From Litomosoides sigmodontis (lineage: Eukaryota > Nematoda > Chromadorea > Rhabditida > Onchocercidae), in contig OY718803.1 in assembly GCA_963070105.1 (NCBI GenBank), forward strand, positions 1,079,501 to 1,143,500: 64,000 bases of DNA, given 5' to 3'. The notes below the pieces were generated by a model. The model was not told the origin of the DNA. It saw only the letters and a program-made list of their open reading frames with translations, and did not search any database. The position numbers and the translations under genes were made by a program. Positions 1-12,965 of this stretch are shown here, in pieces; position 1 is the stretch's first letter, and every line of letters begins with the position of its first letter.

Positions 1-44
1 TAGCTGGTTAGATGATTGAAATGCTTTCTACAGTTATTCTTTAG

Positions 45-2067
45 GAAACATTGCGAAATAACGTGTCTTCTGGTTTAGACGCAATGGTCAAAGATGAGCA
101 TATAATAAAGATGGAATTTGTAGGTTTGGCAGTTGTTCATGGGAAGAGGATGAAACGAAAATGTATAGGAGAGAATTAGAAATTAATGGAATAGTCTGTG
201 ACCCATTGAAGGCTGTCCATCTTGTACAGGTTTTCTTTATTTTCAGTCCTGAGATGTAATATGTATTTATTTTACAAACTTTTGCAGTTTAAATTGCAGT
301 TTATGCAATTTTCAAAACGAATGAAGTGCCAAACGTAGTGGGAGGTTATTGAAAAATACAGTGTTTGCGTAACAATGCGCTTCGTTTAAGCTCTGAGTAC
401 GTCTTACAAAATGGATAATTATCTGTATATTTATAGCATCAAAAAACTAATAAACCGCCTTTTTTAGTAATGAAAGCAGATTAATAACACTTTATCCATG
501 TTGTTTCAGGGTGTATCGGCTAGGGAATACATTCATTATTCTTCGAACCGCGTTATAAACAAGAGTGGGATGGTTAGTTTGTCATTTGCTTTGCTAGCAA
601 CAGATGAAAAAAGGATGATTTTATTCACCTGTGCAGTTGTTCTGGTGTTTTTTGCGCCAATTAATGTTTTGTTTTATTTTTATTGTGGCGTACATTTTAG
701 ATAGTTATCCGTCATTCACTTATGTCCTCCCATCCATAGTTTAATCTAAGAGGATTATAAATGGACTACACTGACTAGCATTCATAATCCGGTTAGATCA
801 AATTCGAAAAGCAAATAAAGAAAAAACATAATAAATTTTCCAGAAACATTGGTCAATACAAAAGTTGTTGATAGAATTTCTATGGATACTGTTATAATAC
901 ATCAGGTTAGATATCTTTCACTGAGATATATCGAATATTTTTCATGTGTCTTTCGGATTTTAACTTTTAAAATTGTGCTGATTGGTTACTTGTTTCAGTC
1001 GTCAGGTTATTCTATGTAGCAACTCACGTTAATTTGTAATATGTTTTCTTTTCAGTTGCACAAAAGAATTTGGCCGTCTGCTCACGAGAATCCTTATTTT
1101 TGGTCAAATGTACGATACCTTCCAGATGAAAAAGCCCGGGAGCATTGGATTTATATATGGTCTGCAACCACGACTGCGATCTTCCAAATGTGCCGGTTAG
1201 TTTCTTTTCATTTCGCCTTTCTGGATTTGTCAGTTACATTTCAAAAAAAAATTTTGCATATTATGGATAACTCCATGAATCGATATTATTTCGTAGCTAA
1301 GATATAAATTTTTATAATCCAATGTTTTAGCTGCAACACAGTTCTAATGTTCGAGTAAGTTTGACTGTAGCGATGTTATGTGAAACAGTTATCAAACCCA
1401 TGGGCATGAAAAGCCAGTGCTCAGTTGGATCGTGACGATATTCAATGCCAAGTATGCTACTGTGCACAAGGTATGCTCGTAAAATATGTGAATTCCAGTC
1501 ATTTTTGGGGACTGCTCAAGTACGGTTTATGGAAGCTTTTGGTTGATAGCTAGTTTTACAACGTTATTTTTTAATTTTTTTCATATCGAAATTTCTAAAC
1601 AACTGATAAACATTATGACATAATAAATAATTTGTGTGAGCAATCTTTCACAAAAAGGAAATTAGTAGCGGAACTTGATAAGGTAGTTGCTGATGAATAT
1701 CTTACTGTAAAATTGCAAGTCACTAAAAAATTTTAAAAAAGAAAAGAAAATTTGAACCGTAATTGCTATGAATCGAAAATTTTCATGTTAAATCACTTTT
1801 CTTAAATCTAGGGTAGCGATTCACGTGCTGACTATGTCTCAGTTTTCTGCACTATAGCTTCAGAATAGTCATACATTTTAAACTTCTTTCTGTGAACTTA
1901 GTGTAAACCTATTTTGCTAAATCAAACGAGGATTTTTTCAGTAATCCAGGTGGTTGGGTACCGGCATCAGCATTGCGAGTTATTACAAACGTGAATATCC
2001 GAAATTTTTGCATGGTTTCACCAAATATGTCCTGAATAAAATTAAAGCTCAGCCATTAATGATTTAA
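45..2067 (+). CDS. CERT1: Ceramide transfer protein (CERT/STARD11) START domain, 3' part, with multiple frame breaks
   Basis: CERT carries ceramide from ER to Golgi through its C-terminal START domain; only that domain is visible, and the PH domain and FFAT motif would lie upstream of the window. Exons read about 45-229, 510-572, 844-905, 1056-1195, 1331-1470 and 1942-2067, all with good GT/AG sites. Family hallmarks seen are [74 protein letters not shown] and the C-terminal [15 protein letters not shown], ending at TAA 2065-2067. These pieces do not share one frame. About seven 1-nt shifts are needed, near 127, 151, 536, 1155, 1425, the exon junction 1470/1942, and 1982. In the corrected frames no stop codon comes from a substitution. 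It is therefore either a young pseudogene or a stretch with sequencing indels; I lean to the latter. The family call is firm, the exact exon starts less so. Confidence 0.82.
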
Positions 2068-3469
2068 GAAAATCATTAATGTTTGTAAATTTTATTTCAT
2101 TGTTTGAGTGTAAATGTACAGCTCTTTCTTTTTTCCAGTGTTTAGTTTTTTGTGATAGAACGTACTTCGATTGTCTAATTAGATTCACAATTCCCGAATT
2201 TTTAATCATCTATTGTACTAGTCAAGCTAGCTTTTCATTCATCCACCTCGGTCTTGTGTTTCCTCATTAGGATGTAGTTTTGATTTTTAAAGCCTTTATT
2301 AATGTTTTACTTTTGCTCAACAATCAGCTGATGTTGTAGCACTTATTTGTTCAGATTTCTTTTTCCTTTCATCTAGTCACAATTAGTAATATTTGTTGAG
2401 CTCTAAACTTGATCCTTGGATATCTTCTTATTGTAATTCGAGGTATGTATTTATGATATGGTCCCATCCATTCCACTTTTTTCATCTCACATTTTGAATT
2501 TATTTCCTCTTATATATATATGAACTTTTTTAGTTCATTTGTGCCTGTTTGTTGTTAACAGCAAATATTCAATGCAATTTTTTCTACTTTATCGCTCTTG
2601 CTTTTTTTCTTTTTTCTCAGGTCTTTTCGTCAGACATTACTTATGATATTGCATGTAATATTTATTCAGAATGTTCCACAACTGCTAAATTTACACCTCA
2701 GACTTTTCATATTTTGTTGCAAAGTAATGAAGGAATTGCTGCTACAGAGCATCGTCATCTTCTAATTAAAGAAGTCTTGCACTTCTCTATCCTCGTTATT
2801 TTCTTATTCTGAGATATGTATTTGAAATAATTAAGATGTCGAAAAAATATCATGTGGAAAACTTAAAAATAAATTAATATTACTAAATCAATGAAAGAAT
2901 TCATTTATTTATTCCGAACACTTCAGTTTTAATTATCACTGCTGTCATTATTTATTTATTAATGCACTGGACGATTTAACAAGAAAATTATTTGCTTTCA
3001 ACTGTTTTCGGTTATGTTTGTCAGGAACAAGTATGCCAAGTTTAGGACTTGTTTACCTGCTGAAAGTATTGTTTTTCTAATAAAAATTGCACTGTCTATC
3101 CAAATGAATAATAAATACTTTTTTATTGCACAGTAATGCTTTATCAAAAGTACGCATTAATTAAAAGGATGAAGGTGGTGCCCTACCTTACCTTACCTTA
3201 CGTTCACAATGTATCGTACTCATTGCTCATTAGTGAGGTATTTGGTATAGCAGCTTTACTGTTTGAGGCTTGCAAGCTTGTAAATGTATGGTTGAGTTGC
3301 CTTAGTTGAATGCTTGAGACATTTACAGAAGTGGTAGGATGTTCGATGGGGAGGAGTTGTTTGATAGGTGGATGTGGCAGATTGCCATTTCATGTATTTC
3401 TCCAAAAAGTTATCTCATTTCAAATTTCATTCAGATGATGGATCCGACGTTATGGTCATTCAGTGAATA
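2068..3469. other. Spacer between CERT and LAS1 genes
   Basis: AT-rich sequence with no supported exon. It should hold the CERT 3' UTR and the LAS1 5' region; AATAAA-like hexamers occur around 2868 and 3077. A short CTTAC-repeat run sits at about 3181-3202. Just before the LAS1 start are two pyrimidine-AG sites, CATTCAG ending at 3434 and 3463, which could take a spliced leader. ATGATG at 3435 would open an 11-codon upstream frame ending at TAA 3468. Confidence 0.5.
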
Positions 3470-6400
3470 ATGAATTTAAAAGGAGTTCAGGTACCATTCA
3501 CCAGGTTAGTTGGTCGTAGTGTACATTTTCCTAATAAGATGTTGCTACCAGCAATTCTATTCAGCATTTCGAAGTAGTAGTGTGATGATTGGAGGAACCT
3601 CTGAGATAATTTTATCATGTATTATGTATTAGCGTCATAGTTTTGAAGTAAGCTTGGTTCTGTATTTAAACTTCTGGTACAGTTATCATTTCTTAGTTTT
3701 AAAGCTTTAAATTTGTTTCTTCCTACTCGTTAAACCATGCAAAAATATTTCAGTAAATATACTTTTTTAGGCGTGAATGGGAAATTGTAACAAATGCATA
3801 TCAAAGTGATAATGCATCCGAATTAAAACATGCCGTAGCATTGATCGTATCATGGAAGGCAAGGTTAGTTTTACTTTTATCATCGGATTGTTTTAATTCC
3901 ATTATTAGTTATCATCACTTTATACCCCTTCACTTGTACTGTTGTTTGAATAAAGACTTCTCAACTAGCATCATTTTGATGTCAGATGTAGTTGTTAGCT
4001 GAGTTAATCAAGAATCTTTTGCGTCGACTTCATTTGCTTCAGGTCAAATACAATTATGTGATTTTCATGAATAGTGCGCTTCTGTTTCGTTGTAGATTTT
4101 CAAATATTAAATCATTTACACAATTTTTGAATTTAATTATTTTTAAGCATCATGTCTTAGTCATTCTTGTGGTACTTCCTTTGGTATGTCGTAGTTGCAC
4201 GTTGGATATAGTTGCATACATTAGTTCTATATTAGCATTTATGTTTTTCTAGCCATCGCTGTTCACACAGTTTGGTTTAAAGCTTTGCTTGACAAGATTT
4301 CGATGTTGCAGCGAGTTTGTCACAAATTTGCTTTTTACATTCTCCGATGTAAATCTGAAAAGAAAAACGATATATTGGTTTTACTATGAAAGTGACTCAT
4401 TTAGGTCTGGCGATTCAGTACACGTGGCTGCAGATATGACTGAAATGCTGTTGCGCGCAATTATTATGGATAAGGAGACCAGAAATGATGACTGGTTTAA
4501 GATCGGAAACGTAAAACTTGCTTATTGTACTGCAATTATCAGGTTAGTAAATCCTAAGATTTTTCTGAAGAATGTACAGTAATTTAGAGGTAGCGAAAAA
4601 CTTTAATGATTGTTTACGCAAATATTTGAATCGGTTTAATCCTGAAATGCACGTACAACGTGGCCTAAGTGGGATTGGTATACTTCAAACATGCTTAAAC
4701 CCGCTGACGCATATGCTTTTACGAAACTCTTTTAAATCGTACCAAAACTTTTGGTCTCTTGTCAGTATGTATATCAAAATTTTGTAATTAATATCAGTAG
4801 TAAAGAGATATTTCAAAGATTCAATCATCAACTAAGCGATGACATGCAGCTCTATTATCATAGGTGACGAGAGACCAAAACTCCTTCACCACTACATTTT
4901 AATGCTTTCTGAATTTTTCTGAAGAAATTATTCGCACTGGCAGGTTCTTTCTATAAATTCCACTAACTTGTTTTTGTTTTGTAAACAAAAGATTCTTTTC
5001 TCGCTTTTTTAAATTATAGAAAAAATTCACCAACTTTCTTGATGGAAATTTTTGTTACGGTATTGCTTGTTATTCTATGGTTACAGTTAAATGCAGAATA
5101 TATTTGATGAGGTAATGAATTTAGGATTTTTTCAAGAAATGAAAACTGTACAATTTTTTTTCAGATTTGTGAATTATGTTAACGAAATATGCCAATCGAA
5201 CTACAAGTTCCAATCAATTGCATCAGCTGTTAGTGATGTAAGTGGGATTAAATTTCCTGGGATGGTGAGAAAATATTCGAATACCGAGTTTTGTATATCA
5301 GGGAGCTGGCTATAAATGAGCCAGTGTATTCAAAATAAAATTGGTTTTATAGCAGTTCCTGATTTCGGATTATTTTAGGTTGGAATTCCACAATGGGTAG
5401 TTGATATTCGACATAGTGCAACTCATTCACACCTCCCAGAGTTGGATAGCCTTCGTGAAGCTGCGAAGTATTGTCGAAATTGGCTTTGGGTTAGTCTTTT
5501 ATGATATACGCGGAGAATTTTAGCTTTGGATTGTTGGTAACGTCACTGTCAAATTTTTGCATCCTTTTGGTAGGCGGATTTAAGATTAATTGCTGAGCTG
5601 TTTGCTACGTTTTGAATTCATAGTTCAGAGTGATTGCAAATGAATCAATGGCTACGAAGATCTCCAAACTAAACTGCATTTTATAAGTTTTTTTTAACAT
5701 TTTATAAAGATATTACATCGTTGAATTGCTTTTGCAGGAGCATCATTGGTCGCGACCAGTAGCCGAAGCCATTGGTTTAAATTTGGGTATTCAGAATGAG
5801 GATGATGGAAATGAAGTACAACAAGAAGCTACCTATTTGATTGATCGATTCATGTTATTTTCTTTCCAAAAGGTAATGCAATTGATGAAATGTAGTTTTC
5901 TAGGTGATTCGCAAATAACTAAATGCTTGGGTTAATGAGGTTAGGTAAATAGTTTTCAAAAGAATTAGCAGGAAAAATCAAAGGGATTGTTAGGATAGCC
6001 GTGGTAGGAACAAAGATTATGTCAGTGGAATAATTGACTTTTCCTCACTATCATTATTATCAGTCAAATATTTACAACCTGTCAAATAATTCTTCAGATG
6101 AAACTATCTGCACGTAAGAAAAAGCACAAGTTGTTGCAGAAAGTAATGACAAAAATGGAGACGTTCGTTATGATGCATCCTTGGTAAATTTCTCTTTGTT
6201 CATCCACAATGATATCCTTAATTTCAATTATTGCTCATGAACATAGTTGTTTTATACGAGAGTTTTGTCCTATATTTACTTTTCGTGTTGCTTTTTTTTA
6301 AAAAAAATTATACTTTTCTAGCGAACGTTGTGAGCAATCTGTTACAGTGTTTTAAACGGTTCAAGCCTACTAAAATATAAGGCTTTTCTTAAACCACTAA

Positions 6401-8593
6401 AAGATTGAGTCCAAATTGAATTCATCATTTCTTGCTCGTTTCAGGGAATTTTTGAACGCATTTTTAATGGAAGGATATTTGATTTTAAACGAAAGACAAG
6501 CTAGATCAATTGATTTTAATTTATATACAGGTAGTTGATTATTTGTTGTAAAATAACATATTTTGTTAAACGTATTTTATATTGAAATAGAAAGGTTAAA
6601 TTACGATGTTTTTCGATTTAACGAAATGGTTACCTTTACTTTCAACAATATTTGTAGTTCATGATTTTTGTTATTTGATTCCAGGGGGTGAAGATATATG
6701 GGATATTCCGGAAGATTTACAGCTTTTCTGGAAACCAGTCTTTCATTACTTGAACGAAGCAAAAATGTTGCCTGAGTTACTGCTCCAGGTAAGTGTTGCT
6801 GTATGAAAACGTATTAAAGACAGTGAATTTCAGCATTATTATTGGCAATAATTTGTTAGCATTCATTCTTGTAACGTTAAAGGTCAGTGATGATGTGTTT
6901 CTGTATTGCTTTATTTCATTTCTCGTATCCACATTTACTGAAGCAATCTGTCCGGAGAATGGATTCATCTTTCAGCTTCTTGAAACTGCATCAGACAGTG
7001 AAATACAACCGATACGTAAACGACAGCTAGTTGCATGGAGTGATCGAATGTTAACTGCTTATGTAGAATGTGAGTAGTTATTCCAGACTTCTTTGCTAAT
7101 AATTTTCACCTGTGAAAAATTTTCTTGTTTGAGATGTTTTGATTTTCAAGTTGAACAGATTATGTTTTATCGGTTGATTTTTTATGGTAGCCGATGAAGT
7201 GTATCAAGTGCTTCAAATTACTGTCGTAAAAAAAACTATTTTTGATTATAATTTGTTTCAGCAAATGTTTTAACACAATCTGAATGGGAAAGGATTTTGA
7301 AGGCAATAATGTTAGTGCCAAAGAAATTAAAAGAAGCCTATTTTGACAAGTAAGTTTTTTTCTTGTTTTTAGGAAGTTTTTTTATCCTCCTTTTTTTCGA
7401 AAATTTTTATTCTCCCGTTCCCAAAACATTTTCCTAAAAAAATATTAAAGTGCCAAACTGTTTTGTCTTCTTTAAGACATGTGACTAATTCGTGACTTTG
7501 CTCGTTTGTGATCTTTTATTCTTTCAAACGAAACATCAGAAGCTTCAAGATCCATTTCAAATTCAGAGTTTTGGCAAAACTTGAAAAAATGACAGAGAAG
7601 GAACAGAGTGCTTTGAGGCAACTTTCAAGTCTGTCTTCTGGAAGTACGGCTACCTCAACAACATTAACATCTTGCTCTTCTTCTGGTGTTGGTGCATCCA
7701 TCAAAACTATCGAAGACTTACAACATTTAATATTGCAGAAAGAAAGTTAGAGTTTTACTGGTTTCCACTTTTATCTGTTCTTTAAGAAAAACTATGTACA
7801 AAATTCCAATAGATTATGAAGCAATTTGGATTTTGGCATAGTTATGAGAACGAAAGAACTAATTTACTTGTTTTCCAGTTACTACTTGTTAAATCACAAG
7901 ATATCGTACCACTGTTAATAATCTATAACTGCATAGATCACTGGTCTGTGGCTATAACTGTCATGATCTATAATTGTTACTTTTGCAATCAACCATGTAC
8001 AGCAAATACAAAGTTACCTGTGAATTAAAATATATAACACAAGTAATAATAAACCAACAGAGTTGAGGAGATGAAGTGAAGCTAACAACAACAAGGGTTA
8101 ATTGGAAAAGCAGTTTGTGATTTAGTCATTCTTTATTGAGTTTTTTTCTGGGAATTTAACATTCAGTCTAAGCTTTTCTACTACCTAAAGCGATAGATAG
8201 AGTGTCCAGTGGAGGTTTTACAATCAAAAAGGCGGAATCAGTTATAAGTTTTGAGCATTGCTCGAATCTATTGAGCTAATACCGATTTACTTTACAATTT
8301 GATAAACCAGAATTAAGCAGTAATTTGAAAATTCAATTCCACGAGTTTAGTGGCTGAAATTTCAAGAGTTGGGCAGTTGCAAAAGCTTGATCGTTTTCAA
8401 CATTACAGATGAGAAGCAAGTTGGAACAAGTGACTCAAACGATGCTTCCAGTAATGCACACCGTTGGTCAACCTGTAATCCATCGGAATGGAAAGGTGTT
8501 CCACTCGGTTTAACACCTGAGCAAAGTACTGAATCATTATATTTGGTTGTTGATTTTAAAGTAGGACAGTTTCGAAAACGTCGCTATGTTTGA
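3470..8593 (+). CDS. LAS1L: LAS1 / LAS1L pre-rRNA endoribonuclease (HEPN), complete 13-exon gene
   Basis: Las1 is the HEPN nuclease that, with the Grc3/NOL9 kinase, cleaves ITS2 of pre-rRNA during 60S ribosome maturation in the nucleolus. Exons: 3470-3504, 3771-3863, 4405-4542, 5165-5237, 5379-5489, 5738-5872, 6098-6183, 6445-6530, 6685-6788, 6976-7069, 7262-7349, 7540-7745 and 8409-8593. They total 1434 nt (477 aa plus TGA) and every junction keeps phase. The N-terminus MNLKGVQVPFTRREWEIV resembles the family's V-W...REW start. The HEPN signature RxxxxH is present as RHSATH at residues 124-129 inside GIPQWVVDIRHSATHSHLPE. Further family segments are HVAADMTEMLLRA, YCTAIIRFVNYVNEI and LREAAKYCRNWLWEHHW. 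The C-terminal third is less conserved, with a Ser/Thr-rich linker in exon 12, and ends ...GQFRKRRYV. Length is close to yeast Las1 (about 500 aa) and shorter than human LAS1L. The ATG at 3470 is chosen because its exon ends in the right phase, with AG joined to G. Confidence 0.9.
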
Positions 8594-9507
8594 TGATGCG
8601 TTAGGATGGCAATCTTAACTATCAAAGGATAGCCGTATGCATTTCTTTGTCTTTTAGATTTCCTTAATGATCTATGAAGGAATGTGAAGTAAAAGGAGAT
8701 GTAGCTCATTCATTTTTATCTCTAAAGTTCTTCGACCTAAATGGTGTCATCTTCCATTACTCAATTTGTGAATAACATCTAGTTTTAAAGAGCAAGGAGG
8801 ATGACTTATGAATATAAGACTTATGGAAGACTTATGAATATATGAAAGCTTAAATCCAGAAACTGCAGTTGTAACTGAACAGAATTCATATCATCCATTT
8901 TGCACATTACTCCATCCTGAAAGAAAATGTTTGTTGTGAATATTGATTGTGTATTTTCTTTGTTATTGTATTTCAAAATTCTCAGGTTATTTTTCTGTTA
9001 ATTTCTTCTTTTAATAAATCTCTTGCACACTGTGCCTTTTCTATTTGTCATTTTCTCAGTTCGTTTTTTCTTGCACGAAATAGATAAAGAAGAAAAGGAA
9101 ACATATCTCAATTGACTTCGATCAAGAAATTTTGAATACGAAAAGTTGTCCCAATAATGCGAAATAAGAATTGGTATTTCTAAACGATAACCGAATCATA
9201 ATTGAAATGATGTCTTTAATATTGCTTCGCTACTATTTTCAAGAGAAAAAAAAACCAGTTAAGCATCGATCGTATATAATCAGTTCATTTCAACCAGTTT
9301 TATACGCAATCTTTGCTCCCGAAAATGTTGCACTTCTTCGATTACCTCAGTAAGGTTACTTCCACTAAGTCTTAGCATTCGACGATCCAAATTTCTATAA
9401 AATTTCACTGGTAACATAGAAAAGTAGGTTGGAAGTGAGTAATGTTTGATTAAGGAAGCAAACGATTGAAAATCTCTCAGTGAGTGAGAAAGGTAGAGAG
9501 AAGCAAT
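8594..9507. other. Convergent 3' spacer between LAS1 (+) and MATH-BTB gene (-)
   Basis: No exon seen. It contains the presumed 3' UTRs of two genes transcribed towards each other. An AATAAA hexamer lies at 9013-9018 on the + strand. A short direct repeat of GACTTATGAATAT sits near 8810-8840. Confidence 0.5.
9013..9018 (+). terminator. Candidate polyadenylation signal of LAS1
   Basis: Canonical AATAAA about 420 bp past the LAS1 stop, in a T-rich context. I saw no other AATAAA between the stop and this point. A shorter 3' UTR using a variant hexamer is possible. Confidence 0.4.
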
Positions 9508-12500
9508 TTACTTGTACTCATCAAGAGCTAACAAAGCATCTGGTTCGTCCAATTCTTCGGGACGAGTAGATAGTTCGGAAAGTGTCATTGATTTCAGTAG
9601 ACGTAAATTGAAAACAATAGCAAGGTATAGAAGCTCGAGCAACAGTGATGTTATTAAATCTTTTTTCTAAAAAAAAAAAAAAAAAGTACATAACTACACA
9701 CGCCAAAGTACGGTGAAATAATTCAAGCAGTTTGTTTATATCGGAAAATAAACCGCTCAAAATTCGTAATATTAGAATAATATACTGAACTTTTACTACG
9801 TTACGCCTCCAAATTTACAACACTAACTTACTGTATTTAATTCGCTGCAAAGGTAACCTTCACATACTCGTTTTAGCACCGGTAAATTGTGTACCTCAGA
9901 ATCAAACAAAAAATCAGCAAAATTTTCAACATAACCCATTTCTGGTAGAGCAACTTTTGTAAAAAACATATTAGCAAGCATCTGAAAGAAAAACCTTAAA
10001 ATTCAATTAGTTTTTCTTTCTTTTTTTTTTTTTTTAATTTCACCGTTAAAACCCATTTCAATACTTTACTGCCTGTGTAAAGAAAAAATAGTTTAGTTAA
10101 ATTAATTAACATTTGAATAGTGTAGAAATTTTTACATTTCATAAATTTAATAACGAAATTAATGGAAAATTTCACGCTTCCTAAATGCAAAAATGGAACT
10201 AACTAACCTCATGAACAACATCCTTATTCTGTTCGCTACACTCAAAGGCATTTTCATCATCCAGCACTTCCTCACTTTCTTCCTGATCCATCTCACCGCC
10301 AACATTTTCCTCCTCCAATATTTTCGCCCTCTTCTGACAGCCATCACAACATGCTATTAGTAATTTTTTAAACAGTACCGTTTTGTAACTGAAATTTTCA
10401 TACATTAAAATAAAAAGCACAAAATATTTCACAGCAAAAAAACTTTCATAACACTAAACTAGAATTGTGCTATGGTAATTAATTAATTAATTGTAGCTTA
10501 TAAAAATTTCATTATTCTCACCATAATTTTAATTAATTTCAATTTAAAATATATTACGATAGTGAAATGAGGAAAATTAATTGCGAATAAAGGATTTGGA
10601 AGAATAGTGAAAAGAGTTGCTGTAAAATTATTTGATGTAATTAATTTTTACTAACATTGATCTAGCTTGTAGTCTAGCTTCATCACACTTCTTGAATTTA
10701 ATTCCTGAACATGATTTAGCACAACACTCCTCCTCCTCGTTCATTATACGGTTGAAAATTTCATCAAAATCTTCCTGTTGCTTGAGAGATAGTCGTCGAC
10801 GAAGATTATCTTCCATATTGCTCAACAATTTATTTCTGCAAGTGGACTAGTTTGATAACAATTTACATTTTATTCTTTCATCGGTTAAATCCCGATAGTT
10901 TTAAACGTATCATCCCTAAGCTAATTCATACCTCATTTGTCAATATTTCAGGAAAAGAATGTCACGTCACTCGTGTACATGACGTGGGATATACGTAGGT
11001 TGCTTTTACGATAAGTCAACACTTTCATTTTCCAATCTTTTGCACCACTTCTTCCACTTTATCAATTTTCAAATGAGTGATAGGAGCAGATGATAAAAGT
11101 GAAATTAAAAGAAGCGACAGACTTCCTGGATAGCCTGTTGAACACTTTGGACGATGCTCTTGCTCTATAGTTTGCAGTAAGAAATGACGTAATTGGTGTT
11201 GGTGTAAGCGTGTTGAGATAAGTATTCGGCTCAAATAGCTGCAGTGGCAATTTCAATGTAATTGATAAACTAATCACTTGGCCTATGTTATCCTGAAAAG
11301 CAAAATTTTAACAGTTCATAGTTTTACTGCAATTTTTTTTTGCAGTTTAAATTGATAATTGCATTCATTATTGGTTGCTATTTTTTTGCACAATGTAAGT
11401 TTCATACCTTTTATAAAATTAAATAATAATTAATAACTGAATTTATTCAACCAATGATTTTGCACATTTAATTTATCACCGATTAACCAGTTATTTATGA
11501 GAGAGTAATTTATGCAAAATTCAAAAATGATACGAATGAGCCAGCTAGCCTTTATGTAGTTTGAGAAGTCAAAACGTTGAATCGCCGTAAGTTCCGTCTC
11601 TTTACCACGAATAGCACTTAATTTCTTAGCTGAAACGTGATAATGATTTTAGGTTAGCGAAGAAATTGATTGGCAGTTTTAGAGAAAGGGTATTGTTCGA
11701 ATGGAAAATGAGGTTAGCTTGTCGGCTGAAGTTCAATCACTCGAATTGGACATCTGACTTTTGTTGGATCTTAGGAACAACACCAATTAATAAATAGGAT
11801 GAAATTCCTCATCAACATTTCCATTCTCTTAATTTCTAAATTTAAAAAATCATTCTTCTAACCAAAATATTAAATTATACAGTCTCTCATACAGCTACTG
11901 ATGATTGCATTGCTTTCAGCACTCTTTTCTATTTTGCTTTCTTTCTTTCGCTCTCTCTCTCTCTCTCTCCCTCTCCCTCTCCCTCTCTCAATTCATTTTT
12001 TATGCCTTTCACATTAAGCTTAACAATCAGTAGATCTTATGAGTTACGGTGCTCAATGAGTATTCTTCTATTACAATTGCAATTTCAAATGTCAATTAAA
12101 TTGATGCTAAAATATATTATGGGTGTGACAAAACTAAGTATTACTTTATAAACAAATGAATAAATTAATTGAAGAAGAGAAAAGTATCTATCGCAAATTG
12201 AAGCTTATTATAACTAGCACGCACTTACGCCATCATCATTTACCACTTGCGATTCCAGTTAAATTTTTATTTCAAAAAAAAAGTGTCAGAATTGAAATTA
12301 CTCTCAGCAACGACGTAGTCATCATCGTTGCTGTCAGTGCTTCGTCTTTTGTCCTGCAAAAGTTTTGTGATTGCTTGCAGGTCGTCAATGATCGGTGCTG
12401 GTCCATCGTTGAAGTACAAGGATAATGCTATGTAATTTGGCTCACATTCCGCTTCATCCTGACTTATGCCTTCATTCACGTCTATTACATCCTTTAATTA

Positions 12501-12965
12501 ATTACTGCTATAATCACTTTTTAATAATATTTTTCATTAATTGCTGCTGCAACACTAATTCCATCTATGCTACAACTTCGATATTGTTCACTTTTTAAAA
12601 TTATTTTCATTAATCATACCGTAATTAGTTGCCTGATTTGTGGTAAATATAAAATTATTTAATGAATTATTTTATAATTTTAATAATTATATAAGTAAAT
12701 AGATAACAAGAAAAAGGTGGAGGAAAAGACTTCTTACATTAAGAAACGTTGTTCCACGCATCTGTAGAGACCATTGAAATGCAACTTGACCATGAACGGT
12801 TGCAAATTTAGGTGATACGTGTATGATCATTGATTCATTATCATTAAGCTGACGCATTAAAACTTTTGTCGTCCAATGGTATTTGAAGTTAACAAATTGA
12901 TTGTCACATATTGGAAATGATTGTTGCAAATCCTCCTCGTTTGATGATTGATTTTTTGTTGACAT
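9508..12965 (-). CDS. MATH-BTB domain protein (SPOP-like Cullin-3 adaptor), 8 exons
   Basis: Read on the minus strand with exons 12965-12738, 12458-12302, 11629-11466, 11292-about 11189, 10835-10656, 10388-10208, 9981-9832 and 9666-9508 (stop TAA at 9510-9508), about 440 aa with matching phases. MATH domain in exons 1-4: NFKYHWTTKVL, SPKFATVHGQVAFQWSLQM, NYIALSLYFNDGPAP, RGKETELTAIQRFDFSNYI. BTB in exons 5-6: FDEIFNRIMNEEEECC, CDEARLQARSI, VLFKKLL. The post-BTB/3-box segment in exons 7-8, HNLPVLKRVCEGYLCSELNT then LLLELLYLAIVFNLRLLKSM, resembles SPOP's LKVMCEDALCSNLS region. Such proteins bind substrate through MATH and CUL3 through BTB/3-box. An acidic stretch of about 25 residues follows the BTB core in exon 6. 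The 3' end of exon 4 is uncertain: the GTCATT donor is unusual, although the phase fits. The start of exon 2 could be 12 codons earlier. An in-frame ATG at 13043 would add a hydrophobic 26-residue leader; I prefer 12965. Confidence 0.78.
11951..11990. repeat. CT/CCCTCT low-complexity tract
   Basis: A (CT)n run passing into CCCTCT units, inside the MATH-BTB intron between exons 2 and 3. Confidence 0.9.

Noticed and set aside
2079..2812. Open frames with a possible acceptor near 2620 (63 and 87 codons)
   Set aside because: Low-complexity, hydrophobic or non-conserved translation, placed between the CERT stop and the LAS1 start; more likely UTR or spacer.
7816..8028. 70-codon frame in the last LAS1 intron
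   Set aside because: The flanking LAS1 exons join in phase without it, and it has no LAS1-like or other recognisable sequence.
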